Origin: Bacteroidales bacterium
Lineage (GTDB): Bacteria; Bacteroidota; Bacteroidia; Bacteroidales; UBA932
DNA: 64,000 nucleotides
Direction: 5' to 3'
NCBI GenBank assembly: GCA_012728975.1
Contig: JAAYDZ010000006.1
Span: 28,753-92,752 of the forward strand
In this document: in pieces, positions 56,017-64,000 of the stretch
Numbering within the stretch: position 1 is the first letter of the stretch
How the letters are laid out: each line of letters starts with the position of its first letter
Position numbers and translations under genes: made by a program
The notes under the pieces: model-generated
What the model saw: the letters and a program-made list of their open reading frames with translations, nothing else
Databases searched by the model: none
Told to the model about the DNA's origin: nothing

Positions 56017-57348
56017 GTCCATCAGAAAAATAAAGGTCGTAATCGCAGCTATAGTCTCTTTGAATGTATCCGGATTGATGTTTTCAAAGTTGTCCAGTGA
56101 GCCATGGTGATATTTGAAATAGTCGGTCCTGTCTGCTATGAATGAGTAATAAGGCTTTAGGGGCCAGTTTCTCTCTCCAGTATTGAGTGTCAGTGTCAGA
56201 CCGCGAGGCTCAAGGTAGGGGTTAAGAACCTCTTCCATTTGCTTGAAATAGAACTTATCCTCCGTAATGTAGAATCCGGCAGGTTTACCAGCTCCGGCAT
56301 CTATCTCAAGGTCAAAGAGAAAACCTTCGTGTTTTTCTTTGGAAAGACGTGCAAATTCTTTTAGGCCTGAGAGGTTCATTTCCTCATCCTGATAGAGTAC
56401 TATACGGAGGGTGTTTCTCGGCTTCATACGGAGTTCTTTGTATGCACGAAGTACCTCAATGGCGGCAACACAACCTGCTGCATTATCATGAGCTCCCTGG
56501 CTATTGAACCAGCTGTCAACATGCGCAGAAAGAAGTATGATGTGGTCAGGATTTACTTTACCGGGGATTTCAGCTACAATATTGCGTCCGATTGCCGGTT
56601 CGGGTAGGTTGCGAGCTGTGGAGTTGATGGTAACAGTAAGTTTTTTGTCCTGTTTGAGTATTTCTGAGAGTCTATCAGCAGCATTAGTGGAGATTGCTAC
56701 TGCCGGAACAGAGACAATAGATTCGCCATCGTGGCAGGCACCTGTGTGGGGAGTATCTCCCGGATGGTTGCTTATTGAGCGGACCAGGACGGCTTTAGCA
56801 CCTTTATCGGTAACAAGCGAGGCGCCTCTGGAGCGTTGCCACGCATGTTTACTGTAACTGTTACCGTCTTCCATCGTACCGTTGAAGAAGACAATCTTGT
56901 CTTTGCAGCGGAGAGTTTCCAATTCTTCACGGCTAGTCACCTCTACCACTTGTGCGATGATATCCTCGCCAGAGGTGCCGTTATTTAGTCCGAGGGCAAT
57001 AGCAGGGAGTTCGACTGATGTGCCGTCAGAAAGATTCATAGTGACTTTCGTCACCCCGGGATCCCAGTTAGGTACCTCTACTTCCTGGTGCCAGATATGT
57101 TTAATACCAACCTCTTCTGCCAGAACATATGTAAAGTAATCGATTACTTCATCATTGTTTTCGCTACCGGACATTCTTGCAGGATAATCCTTGCAGACCC
57201 TTTCCAGAGTAGCGACGGCGGTTGTGTTTTCATTCTGAAAATAGTTGTAGATCTTGTCGATCTGTTGCTCAATAGTGACCTTTTTGCAGGAAACTGCAGT
57301 AAGGACAACGAAAGTGAGCAGGATGATTCTCTGAATCTTGGAATGCAT
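56014..57348 (-). CDS. M28-family zinc aminopeptidase, lipoprotein
   Basis: A 444-residue M28 peptidase with lipobox (LTAVSC, Cys21). I start it at the ATG 57348 because the signal peptide begins there; the open frame to 57438 runs into the next gene. A PA domain (about residues 110-250) is inserted before the catalytic part. The zinc ligands are His and Asp in LSAHVDSWFNSQGAHDN and Glu pairs in YQDEEMNLSG. It should release N-terminal residues in the periplasm. It is 14 bp after the neutral zinc peptidase gene. Confidence 0.92.
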   Translation of the reverse strand: MHSKIQRIILLTFVVLTAVSCKKVTIEQQIDKIYNYFQNENTTAVATLERVCKDYPARMSGSENNDEVIDYFTYVLAEEVGIKHIWHQEVEVPNWDPGVTKVTMNLSDGTSVELPAIALGLNNGTSGEDIIAQVVEVTSREELETLRCKDKIVFFNGTMEDGNSYSKHAWQRSRGASLVTDKGAKAVLVRSISNHPGDTPHTGACHDGESIVSVPAVAISTNAADRLSEILKQDKKLTVTINSTARNLPEPAIGRNIVAEIPGKVNPDHIILLSAHVDSWFNSQGAHDNAAGCVAAIEVLRAYKELRMKPRNTLRIVLYQDEEMNLSGLKEFARLSKEKHEGFLFDLEIDAGAGKPAGFYITEDKFYFKQMEEVLNPYLEPRGLTLTLNTGERNWPLKPYYSFIADRTDYFKYHHGSLDNFENINPDTFKETIAAITTFIFLMD

Positions 57349-57362
57349 ATTAGGTTCTATAA

Positions 57363-58223
57363 TTAAAGTGATGAATAAGCAGGGGAGAAGGTGTCTCCAT
57401 CGGAGATTCTGCCTGTGGTAATGCCCTTTTTGAGCCAACGCATACGTTGTGCGGAGGTGCCGTGGGTAAATGAGTCGGGAACGGAGTAGCCTCTGGCCTT
57501 TTTCTGGAGATAGTCGTCGCCGATCTTGGATGCAGCGTTGATGCCCTCTTCTATGTCTCCATCTTCAAGTGATTGGAAACGGCGATTTTCGTAATGAGCC
57601 CAGATACCGGCGTAGAAGTCGGCCTGTAACTCAAGACGCACCATTATCTCGTTGGATTGCTTCTGGCTAACATTTCGCATCTGCGAGTGTGCCTGTTGCA
57701 ATGTGCCCAGCAGATATTGGACATGATGTCCCACCTCGTGTGCAATCACATATGCATAAGCAAAATCGCCGTCAGCGCCAAGTCGTTGTTTCATATTCAT
57801 GAAGAATGAAAGATCGATATAGACAGACTGGTCAGCTGAGCAGTAGAAAGGACCACATTCGGCTGATGCACCACCGCAACCTGAAGTCACCTGATCTGTA
57901 TAGAGAACAAGTTTGGGAGGGGTATAGGTATGACCGTTTTGCCTAAAAATTTCACTCCAAACATCCTCTGTAGAGGCCAGTATCTGTGCTGAAAATGTAG
58001 CCAGTGCCTCTTCTTCCGCTGAAGGAATATACTCAGTCTGCTGGGTGTTGGTCGTCATATTTGAGACTTGATCAACAACCTCTGCGGGATCACCTCCCAT
58101 GAGCCAGGCAATGAGGCCTATAATGATGATACCACCAAGGCCCAGTCCGCCTGCTTTCATAGCGCGGCTGGAGCCGCGTCTGTCGTCAACATTGCTGCTG
58201 ACCCTTCTTCCATCGAGTTTCAT
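57363..58223 (-). CDS. Neutral zinc metallopeptidase (YpfJ/KPN_02809 family)
   Basis: A 286-residue protein with one membrane segment near the N-terminus (GLGLGGIIIIGLIAWLMGG, about residues 27-45) and a zincin domain. The zinc site is VIAHEVGHHVQYLLG (HExxH), and ELQADFYAGIWAHY supplies the third ligand. The late HGTSAQRMRWLKKGI is typical. Its biological substrate is unknown. It is the first gene of a pair with the M28 peptidase and has its own -7 box at 58260-58267. Confidence 0.92.
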   Translation of the reverse strand: MKLDGRRVSSNVDDRRGSSRAMKAGGLGLGGIIIIGLIAWLMGGDPAEVVDQVSNMTTNTQQTEYIPSAEEEALATFSAQILASTEDVWSEIFRQNGHTYTPPKLVLYTDQVTSGCGGASAECGPFYCSADQSVYIDLSFFMNMKQRLGADGDFAYAYVIAHEVGHHVQYLLGTLQQAHSQMRNVSQKQSNEIMVRLELQADFYAGIWAHYENRRFQSLEDGDIEEGINAASKIGDDYLQKKARGYSVPDSFTHGTSAQRMRWLKKGITTGRISDGDTFSPAYSSL

Positions 58224-58259
58224 AAATATCTAAATTAGATGATCGTACTATTTATCTGA

Positions 58260-58267
58260 CAAAGGTA
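58260..58267 (-). promoter_or_regulatory. -7 box of the two-peptidase unit
   Basis: TACCTTTG followed by TC on the minus strand, 36 nt before the ATG at 58223. The rest of the 171-bp gap (58224-58394) shows nothing I recognise. Confidence 0.55.
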
Positions 58268-58394
58268 CGAATAAAACCGCTCAAATCGTTTTCATTGTTA
58301 ATCAAAAAGTACACCAGAGTGATTCACCAACGGCAATGAAGAATAAAGAGTTTAAAAAGAGAGCCGCATACTTCTATTGGGTAAAATGTTTTTA

Positions 58395-59582
58395 CTAGCG
58401 CTGACTCAAGGGATTTTGGGCCATTTGAGGCTTGTTTGATTCCTCAGAGGATTCCAACATCTTGACATACTCCTCCAAAATTCTGTAAACTTCCTCAATA
58501 TCGTCTGATAATGAAAGGCGTAGATTGGCGTAACTCTTGATCTCAAGGCAATCCTGAAGAAATTGGTAAACAGGAATCTTGTTTGTCCAGTAATCAGTGT
58601 CGAAAAATATCATTGGAGCCGACTCATCATCCATAAAATAGTGATTTTGGGCCGCATCCTGGAATATCTCCTGCATTGTACCGGCACTACCGGGTGTATA
58701 AATGATACCACCGTGTGCAATGGTGATGATACCATCTTCACGTATACTGTTGGCAAAATATTTTGCAATGTGAGTGGAGAAGATACAGGCGGGTTCGTGA
58801 CCGTAAAACCAGGTAGGTACACCAAGACTCCTGAATTGTGTCTGTGGATACTTTTCAAGCACTTCAAATGCTGTCTTAAGCCAATTACGGTCCCTGTATG
58901 AGGGTGCTTTTACCACCATACTGATGGCATCCTCCACTTCCCAATTGCTTCTGCCGGCCATCCATGCACCAAGGTGAGCTGCCTCCATAGCGCCGGGACC
59001 ACCACCAGTCACTATAAGACGCCCTTTTTCGGTAAGCAGCTTGCCCAAATAGACAACCCTTCTGTAAATGAGATCGGAGCGAAGGATTGCGTGTCCGCCC
59101 ATTATTGCAACTACCATTTTAGGGTCGTATTGATCGATCAGATCGTACATTGCGTCTGTTATGGCATGGTCGTGGATCGAACGTGCGAGAGTCTCATAAA
59201 TGTCACGTCCATATTTGCCTTTTGCTATGTAGCGCTGATAAGCACGTTTATCGTAACTCGTGGCCAAAGTATCATAATCCTCGATATCATACCCTTCGTA
59301 TAATGAATAAGGATTGTAGAGTTCGCTGGTGTAGATCCTGTAAGGCACATTCATCTTGGGGAAGATAACGCAGGTCTGATCAATATTATCTTTCACCTCC
59401 TTGGGAATCTCACATCCAAGGAACATACAATCGGAAAATTTAAAATCCTTAATCTGCTTATATATTTGAAAGAAGTCTAGAGTATTAAAAACGCAATGGA
59501 CGATAATGTCGTCTTTTTTTACCTTTAGCAATCTTTCCAGATCTTCTATATTGTCAATATCTTTTAGTGGATACTTTGTCAT
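58395..59582 (-). CDS. LOG-family nucleotide-binding protein with N-terminal extension
   Basis: A 395-residue protein. The C-terminal two thirds show the LOG/lysine-decarboxylase-like Rossmann fold: VAIMGGHAILRSD, LIVTGGGPGAMEAAHLGAWM and the glycine-rich GGIIYTPGSAGTMQEIF (the family's PGGxGTxxE motif, here PGSAGTMQE). An N-terminal region of about 150 residues, with no domain I know, makes it longer than the roughly 200-residue cytokinin-type LOGs. Some relatives hydrolyse nucleoside 5'-monophosphates. It is flanked by a heptad array on its upstream side, and no promoter is seen. Confidence 0.82.
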   Translation of the reverse strand: MTKYPLKDIDNIEDLERLLKVKKDDIIVHCVFNTLDFFQIYKQIKDFKFSDCMFLGCEIPKEVKDNIDQTCVIFPKMNVPYRIYTSELYNPYSLYEGYDIEDYDTLATSYDKRAYQRYIAKGKYGRDIYETLARSIHDHAITDAMYDLIDQYDPKMVVAIMGGHAILRSDLIYRRVVYLGKLLTEKGRLIVTGGGPGAMEAAHLGAWMAGRSNWEVEDAISMVVKAPSYRDRNWLKTAFEVLEKYPQTQFRSLGVPTWFYGHEPACIFSTHIAKYFANSIREDGIITIAHGGIIYTPGSAGTMQEIFQDAAQNHYFMDDESAPMIFFDTDYWTNKIPVYQFLQDCLEIKSYANLRLSLSDDIEEVYRILEEYVKMLESSEESNKPQMAQNPLSQR

Positions 59583-59601
59583 CTTGTTTACATTTTTTTA
59601 T

Positions 59602-59652
59602 TTATACTACATACTTAATACTTTACCCCGCACCCCGGAACTCGCAACACTA
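59602..59652 (-). repeat. Heptad-repeat array at the GH3 gene end
   Basis: Plus-strand units TACTACA, TACTTAA, TACTTTA, CCCCGCA, CCCCGGA, ACTCGCA and ACACTAT. The sense strand is G-rich and starts at the GH3 TAG stop (TAGTGTTGCG). Confidence 0.8.
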
Positions 59653-61311
59653 TTTTACATGATAACCTGTGGGGAATCCTCCTGCAGCTGCCGGAAGCAC
59701 TCCATGGGCTTCAATTATTCCCCGAAACACTTTGTCGGCTGCCGAAAGATTGGCCTCTGATGAACTATAGCCCACCAGGATGCCTTCAAAAGCCTTTATA
59801 TCAATTTTGTCAAGTGCGTAGGGATTGTCCATAATGGCCAGAATTACTTTTTGTTCGCGTGCCCACGCTGAAATAAAGTCGTAAATCTCCTGAGGTGGGA
59901 TAGTTGCATAATTTTCCCTGTCATTTTTCGGAGCTCTCATTTCCGGAAGATAGAGTATAACAAATTCCAGACCTTCGGTCCGCTGGCGCGCATTTTCAAG
60001 GAGCTCTTTCGTAATTTTCCTAGGTAAAATTATGGTATCAGCATCTCCATTGGCGGTGAGAGTTTCAAGGTTTTGGTCAGGGTCCCAGTCGGGATGTTTG
60101 ACAAGAGTCATCGACTCCTCTGCCACTCTATTTATGATATCCAGTACTTCTTGAGTTTCTACCTGGGTAAAAGCATCATCCGGATCAATATAGGGAGTGC
60201 CGTCAAGGAGGCCTACCTGCTCTTTCATCTTTAGAATTTTGCGCAGACTCTCATCGAGACGCTCTTTTGAGATCTCTCCTTTGCGAATGGCTTTGCGGAA
60301 AGCAGCTATGGACTTGCGTTTATCTCCTGGAGGCATAAGGAGGATGTCTGATCCCGCTTTGAAAGACTCTATTGCTACCCTCTCTTTAGAGACATGTTCC
60401 ATGACACCCTTCATACCAAGGGCATCTGTCACCACTACTCCCTCAAATCCAAGCTCATCTTTAAGCAATTCGGTGATGATGGGGTAAGAGATGGAGCTGG
60501 GGACTCCGGTGGAGTCTAGCGAGGGGACGCTAAGGTGGGCTACCATAACCATCGCCACACCTTCTTTTATTGCATGTTTAAAGGGATAGAGCTCCAGAGA
60601 ATCAAGGCGCATATGATCAAAGGCAAGCACCGGCAGTGATTTGTGTGAATCTATTTCGGTATCTCCGTGACCCGGAAAATGCTTCGCTGAAGTCAGTATA
60701 CCGCCATCCTGCAACCCTTTTATTATAGCAGCTCCGTAGAGTGCCACCTTTTCACGGTCATCACCGAATGAGCGCTGTCCGATAACGGGATTGAGAGGGT
60801 TGTTGTTGATATCAATAGTGGGTGCATAGTTGATATGAATACCCAGGCGTACAAACTGTTTTGCCATTGTGCTACCCACTTGATATACTAGGTCGGGTGA
60901 GGAGAGGGCTCCCAATTGCATATTGCGGGGGAACTGGGTAAGAGTATCGAAGCGCATTGAGGCTCCCCATTCTCCGTCCACTGAAATGAATAGAGGGATT
61001 TTCGATATTTTCTGGAATCGGTTCATTCTCTCTATATAGTTGTCGATATCCATCTCCATAAGTATCAGTCCACCTATTTTGTCCTTTTTTATGAGTTTGT
61101 CAAAATAGGGATCTTCAAGATCATATCTGTCGCTGTATTCTATAATGAAGAGCTGTCCCACTTTCTCTCGAAGGGACATTTTCTCTATAATCATTTCTAC
61201 CCTGTCAGGTTCAACTTTTTCAGGTTCCACCTTTTCCTGCCTTTTCCCTGAAACGAATGCCACAAAAATGGCCAAAACCGCTACGATAAGTGTTATATTT
61301 CTTTTATTCAT
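59650..61311 (-). CDS. GH3-family beta-N-acetylhexosaminidase-like (NagZ type), membrane-anchored
   Basis: A 553-residue GH3 enzyme with an N-terminal signal or anchor helix (about residues 5-22) and no lipobox. The NagZ-type loop KHFPGHGDTEIDSHKSLP holds the catalytic His/Asp, and the nucleophile is Asp in VVTDALGMKGV. A C-terminal alpha/beta domain (about 360-553) is longer than in simple NagZ proteins. It may release GlcNAc from peptidoglycan or glycoprotein fragments. It lies between a LOG gene and a GH20 gene in the same direction. Confidence 0.88.
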   Translation of the reverse strand: MNKRNITLIVAVLAIFVAFVSGKRQEKVEPEKVEPDRVEMIIEKMSLREKVGQLFIIEYSDRYDLEDPYFDKLIKKDKIGGLILMEMDIDNYIERMNRFQKISKIPLFISVDGEWGASMRFDTLTQFPRNMQLGALSSPDLVYQVGSTMAKQFVRLGIHINYAPTIDINNNPLNPVIGQRSFGDDREKVALYGAAIIKGLQDGGILTSAKHFPGHGDTEIDSHKSLPVLAFDHMRLDSLELYPFKHAIKEGVAMVMVAHLSVPSLDSTGVPSSISYPIITELLKDELGFEGVVVTDALGMKGVMEHVSKERVAIESFKAGSDILLMPPGDKRKSIAAFRKAIRKGEISKERLDESLRKILKMKEQVGLLDGTPYIDPDDAFTQVETQEVLDIINRVAEESMTLVKHPDWDPDQNLETLTANGDADTIILPRKITKELLENARQRTEGLEFVILYLPEMRAPKNDRENYATIPPQEIYDFISAWAREQKVILAIMDNPYALDKIDIKAFEGILVGYSSSEANLSAADKVFRGIIEAHGVLPAAAGGFPTGYHVK

Positions 61312-61320
61312 AATACATAT

Positions 61321-61507
61321 ATGCTACACACTTCACAATTCACAATAAAACTTACTTAATGATCACAATATTTAAACGAATATTACCCCTTAATTAATCA
61401 GCTACACACCTCTCAACAACCCAAAACCCAGAACTATACCACGTACCACGCACCCCGTAACCCACAACCTGCAACACGTAACTCGTAACCCGCAACTCGT
61501 ACCACTA
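61321..61507 (-). repeat. Heptad-repeat array at the second GH20 gene end
   Basis: The best part (61440-61507) reads GTACCAC, GCACCCC, GTAACCC, ACAACCT, GCAACAC, GTAACTC, GTAACCC, GCAACTC and GTACCAC without slips, and ends at the TAG stop of the GH20 gene. Weaker heptads (CACACTT, CACAATT, CACAATA) near 61324-61350 are separated from it by AT-rich sequence. Confidence 0.85.
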
Positions 61508-63724
61508 TTCTATTCTAAGGTTTTGGAAACAGCAGGTGGATCCGTCGTTGGGCATTGTAATAACAATGCGAACCGCCTTTACCGGTGCTTCGAATCCACT
61601 GATTTCCGCATAATATCTCACAAATTCAGGCCCCTTTATAAAGGTTTCTCCATCGTAGGAGTACTCTACGTAGCCGTCACTTACACCATAAAAGGGAATA
61701 TGGGCATATCCTGTGGGAACTCCGATCTTGCTGCACTCTACCGGCTCGTCGAAAATATATGTAAGAGTCTGCCCGGCCTCCAAACGCTTGTCACTTCGCG
61801 CTATCTGACGGAAATTGTAACCTGTAATATTAGTGAGCGGATTGTTGATTTTCATCTTGATATCGGACTCTACCCTTACTGCCGGTTTGAGCCAATGATT
61901 AAGCACCACACCTTCGGGAGCCACGGAAATACTCTGTAAATTGTCACCCCAGAAGGTCGCAAAACGGAACTTTTCAGGTGAGTCAGTGACGATGGTGCCG
62001 CTTACTACTTTCGAAGTGCGTACAGGGTCGCTGCCGTCGGTTGTGTAACGTACAACTGCTCCCTGATAGGGTAGGAGAACATCTATCTCTTGGTCGTTAT
62101 ATTTCACAACAGGAGGCTCAACACGGAAAGCGATACCCATTTTGTCAAGACGGCGATAGTGACTGCTTACAAGACGGCGGTGGAAATCCTCATAATCCCT
62201 CTTCTCCCTGCTGCTCCAGCCTACCTCGGCAAGTGCTGCTAAACGGGGGAATACCTGATATTCTGCAAATCGGGGAGGATACTGCATCAATTCAGTCCAG
62301 AGACCTCCCTGTGGCCCGAGTACGAGCTTTTCCTGCTCAGGAGTAAGTTCTCCCAGACCGGAGGTAGGGTCATAATTGTATACGCGGTCGAGCGGGATGA
62401 CTGCAGCCCAGTTGTGACCTCTCTCAGTCGGTGAATGTTGCATGTCAAGATAACAGTACTCGCTGAGCTGCATCACAGTGGGATAACCCTTGCCAACAGA
62501 CTCCTTAGCCTTCTTATAGCCTCTCCAGGCTACTACCAGCGCATCCGTGCCGACTCCACCTGCATCTTGAATATCATCAAAGCCGGCAAGACGTTTACCA
62601 TGTTTATTTATAATTTTTTCCATCCTGCGGACAAAATGGCCCAATAGCTCAGGAACTTCTGTATAGCCCTCTTTCTCCATAAGAGCACGGCAGTTGGGGC
62701 ACTGTGCCCAATAGTCCCACACCACTTCGTCGGCTGCAATGCTTATATAGGGACCGGGGAAGAGCGCAGCTATCTCCTTAAAGATATTATCGAGGATTTT
62801 ATAATTGGATTCTTTGCTTACACACCATACATTGTCAAACTCTCCACAGGCACTTGCCTTGTCGGTCTTCGTACCACAGGTTACACCATCCAGAACGGCG
62901 GTAGAGGAGAGTGCATGCCCTGGAAGATCGATTTCCGGAATAATGGTGATATTGCGCTGTGCAGCGTAGGTCACGATTTCTTTGATATCTTTTTGAGAAT
63001 AATAACCCCCATAGCGTTCGTTACCCGAAAGATAGGTGGGAGGAATAACTTCGTTGCGCCCTCGCCAGGCACCCTTTTCAGTCAATTGCGGGTATTTTTT
63101 TATTTCTATTCTCCACCCATTGTCATCCGTGAGGTGCCATTGGAAAAAATTGAGCTTATGAATAGACATCCAATCAATGAACTGTTTGACATACTCTTTA
63201 TCGAAGAATGTTCGGGAGACATCAAGCATAAAGCCTCTGTGAGGAAATCGCGGTGAGTCTTTAATAATGACTTTTTGCAACGGATATTCGCGCAAACGAA
63301 GCTTATCACCGTTGTAGACCTCCTGAGGGAACATCTGGAGCAGAGTCTGGACTCCATAAAAAAGTCCGGCATCATCTGATGATCTAATTGTCACACCTTT
63401 ATTACATATAGTAAGCGAGTAGCTCTCCGGCTTAAACCCCTCTGATTTGCTTAGCACAATGGCATTCTCCCTTGGAGGGGTAGAGGCCTTGGCAAGTGCA
63501 ATGCCGTACTCAAATATAGGGCTGATGTGTTGCTGAAGATACGATGCACTAAAGCTCCCTTCACTATCGGGGATAATGATAGTGTGTCTATCTACAATAA
63601 AAAATCCCTCCTGTTTAATGACATTTTGGGGAACGGGAACTATTTCCGATACGCTCTGCGCTTGGAGCAAAGCGGCAGAGGCTGTCAGTAGTGCCGCGGT
63701 GATCATGAGTTTGAAATAATTCAT
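61505..63724 (-). CDS. GH20 beta-N-acetylhexosaminidase, multidomain
   Basis: A 739-residue secreted enzyme (signal peptide ending LLQAQ). GH20b domain (about residues 25-155) and TIM barrel (about 158-500, PHRGFMLDVSRTFF, FQWHLTDDNGWRIEI) are followed by a chitobiase-type C-terminal domain (VRYTTDGSDPV) and a beta-sandwich that may bind glycans. The catalytic pair Asp332-Glu333 is kept but sits in SIAADEV instead of HIGGDE. It is expected to trim GlcNAc/GalNAc from host or dietary glycans. A variant -7 box, TATTTTCG, lies at 63768-63775. Confidence 0.93.
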   Translation of the reverse strand: MNYFKLMITAALLTASAALLQAQSVSEIVPVPQNVIKQEGFFIVDRHTIIIPDSEGSFSASYLQQHISPIFEYGIALAKASTPPRENAIVLSKSEGFKPESYSLTICNKGVTIRSSDDAGLFYGVQTLLQMFPQEVYNGDKLRLREYPLQKVIIKDSPRFPHRGFMLDVSRTFFDKEYVKQFIDWMSIHKLNFFQWHLTDDNGWRIEIKKYPQLTEKGAWRGRNEVIPPTYLSGNERYGGYYSQKDIKEIVTYAAQRNITIIPEIDLPGHALSSTAVLDGVTCGTKTDKASACGEFDNVWCVSKESNYKILDNIFKEIAALFPGPYISIAADEVVWDYWAQCPNCRALMEKEGYTEVPELLGHFVRRMEKIINKHGKRLAGFDDIQDAGGVGTDALVVAWRGYKKAKESVGKGYPTVMQLSEYCYLDMQHSPTERGHNWAAVIPLDRVYNYDPTSGLGELTPEQEKLVLGPQGGLWTELMQYPPRFAEYQVFPRLAALAEVGWSSREKRDYEDFHRRLVSSHYRRLDKMGIAFRVEPPVVKYNDQEIDVLLPYQGAVVRYTTDGSDPVRTSKVVSGTIVTDSPEKFRFATFWGDNLQSISVAPEGVVLNHWLKPAVRVESDIKMKINNPLTNITGYNFRQIARSDKRLEAGQTLTYIFDEPVECSKIGVPTGYAHIPFYGVSDGYVEYSYDGETFIKGPEFVRYYAEISGFEAPVKAVRIVITMPNDGSTCCFQNLRIE

Positions 63725-63767
63725 TATATAAATTAATATTTCTTTAATAAATAGTATGGTAAAGTTG

Positions 63768-63826
63768 CGAAAATAGTCCTTTTTTCCGACAAAAGTTACA
63801 TCATATTAGTTTTTTTTCTATTTTCG
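63768..63826. promoter_or_regulatory. Two divergent variant -7 boxes, TATTTTCG
   Basis: TATTTTCG occurs on the minus strand (63768-63775) before the GH20 gene and on the plus strand (63819-63826) before the gene at 63864. Both are followed by GC and differ from consensus at the same base. Confidence 0.4.
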
Positions 63827-63863
63827 CCGCTAATATTAACCAATGTTCTTTTTATGGACTCAA

Positions 63864-64000
63864 ATGAAGAAACTACTAATTTCCTTCGTGGCCTTGATGT
63901 TATGCTTCCAGGCCTTCTCTCAGGACTCTGAGTCGTCGGCAAATTATGCCGGACTGACTCTCATTCCGCGTCTTGATCTTACACCGTATTATAGCAAAGC
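63864..64000 (+). CDS. Secreted protein, N-terminal part only
   Basis: The first 45 residues of a gene that leaves the window. The ATG at 63864 opens a clear signal peptide (hydrophobic core LLISFVALMLCF, cleavage after AFSQ). The mature part starts DSESSANYAGLTLIPRLDLTPYY. An upstream ATG at 63854 leads only to a short frame. There is not enough to name a family; an outer membrane or surface protein is likely. Confidence 0.6.
   Translation, partial: MKKLLISFVALMLCFQAFSQDSESSANYAGLTLIPRLDLTPYYSK

Overview
The window reads as chromosomal DNA of an anaerobic member of the Bacteroidota, most likely order Bacteroidales. Three things point there. Many genes are preceded by the Bacteroidota -7 box TAnnTTTG and lack Shine-Dalgarno sites. 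Many secreted proteins are lipoproteins with the Ser/Gly-Cys lipobox usual in this phylum. Several genes belong to families typical of it (DUF6913, TamL, Big_5 lipoprotein, the two lipocalin-like lipoproteins). HydG, pyruvate phosphate dikinase, a PPi-type phosphofructokinase and Hdr-like iron-sulfur proteins suggest a fermentative, hydrogen-evolving lifestyle. Two GH20 enzymes, a GH3 enzyme and several peptidases suggest growth on glycoproteins, mucin or cell-wall material. Cysteate synthase suggests that the cell makes sulfonolipids. I cannot name the genus; Rikenellaceae-like is a guess.

Layout. 1-3.8 kb: end of an MBL-fold hydrolase, small lipoproteins, an M2/M3-like peptidase and a CBM9-like lipoprotein. 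3.9-8.7 kb: ppdK with a strong terminator, DUF6913, a DUF368 polyprenyl-phosphate transporter, rplS and tRNA-Arg(ACG). 8.8-10.1 kb: an IS3-family insertion sequence with a frameshifted orfA. 10.2-16.6 kb: purL and, divergently, folC, then an M19 dipeptidase. 16.7-21.2 kb: an AtoE-type fatty acid transporter, a SulP anion transporter and cysteate synthase. 21.3-26.2 kb: a five-gene Hdr/Qmo-like electron-transfer operon. 26.4-30.7 kb: carAB. 30.8-33.3 kb: a C69 dipeptidase and a tyrosine phosphatase. 33.3-43.9 kb: a leftward run ligA-yihY-hydG-rel-lipoprotein-outer membrane protein, then ispG. 44.0-48.4 kb: PPi-type pfk, a GH13 enzyme and an alpha/beta hydrolase. 48.5-51.2 kb: an SLC13 transporter and a SpoU methyltransferase. 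51.2-55.9 kb: tamL, GH20 and DUF2461. 56.0-63.7 kb: M28 peptidase, neutral zinc peptidase, LOG-family protein, GH3 and a second GH20. A secreted protein is cut off at the right edge. No stretch above 300 bases lacks a gene or a described repeat.

The most striking feature is not a gene. At about a dozen transcription-unit ends lie degenerate tandem arrays with a strict 7-bp period. On one strand they are rich in G and T, with units such as GTGTGTA, TATGGAG, GGGGTGC and GGGTTAC. The G-rich strand is nearly always the sense strand of the gene that ends there, and the array usually starts at, or contains, that gene's stop codon. By hand count, 9 of 14 stops at arrays are TAG, against about 4 of 30 elsewhere. 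A 7-bp unit carrying TAG presents a stop in all three frames within 21 nt. Convergent gene pairs can carry one G-rich and one C-rich half, which forms a long hairpin at 748-794.

How the genes work together: ppdK and the PPi-type pfk allow PPi-saving glycolysis fed by the GH13, GH20 and GH3 glycosidases. The SulP transporter, cysteate synthase and the Hdr-like operon form a compact sulfur/redox neighbourhood. ligA, hydG and rel share one transcription unit, which places hydrogenase maturation beside DNA ligation and (p)ppGpp control.
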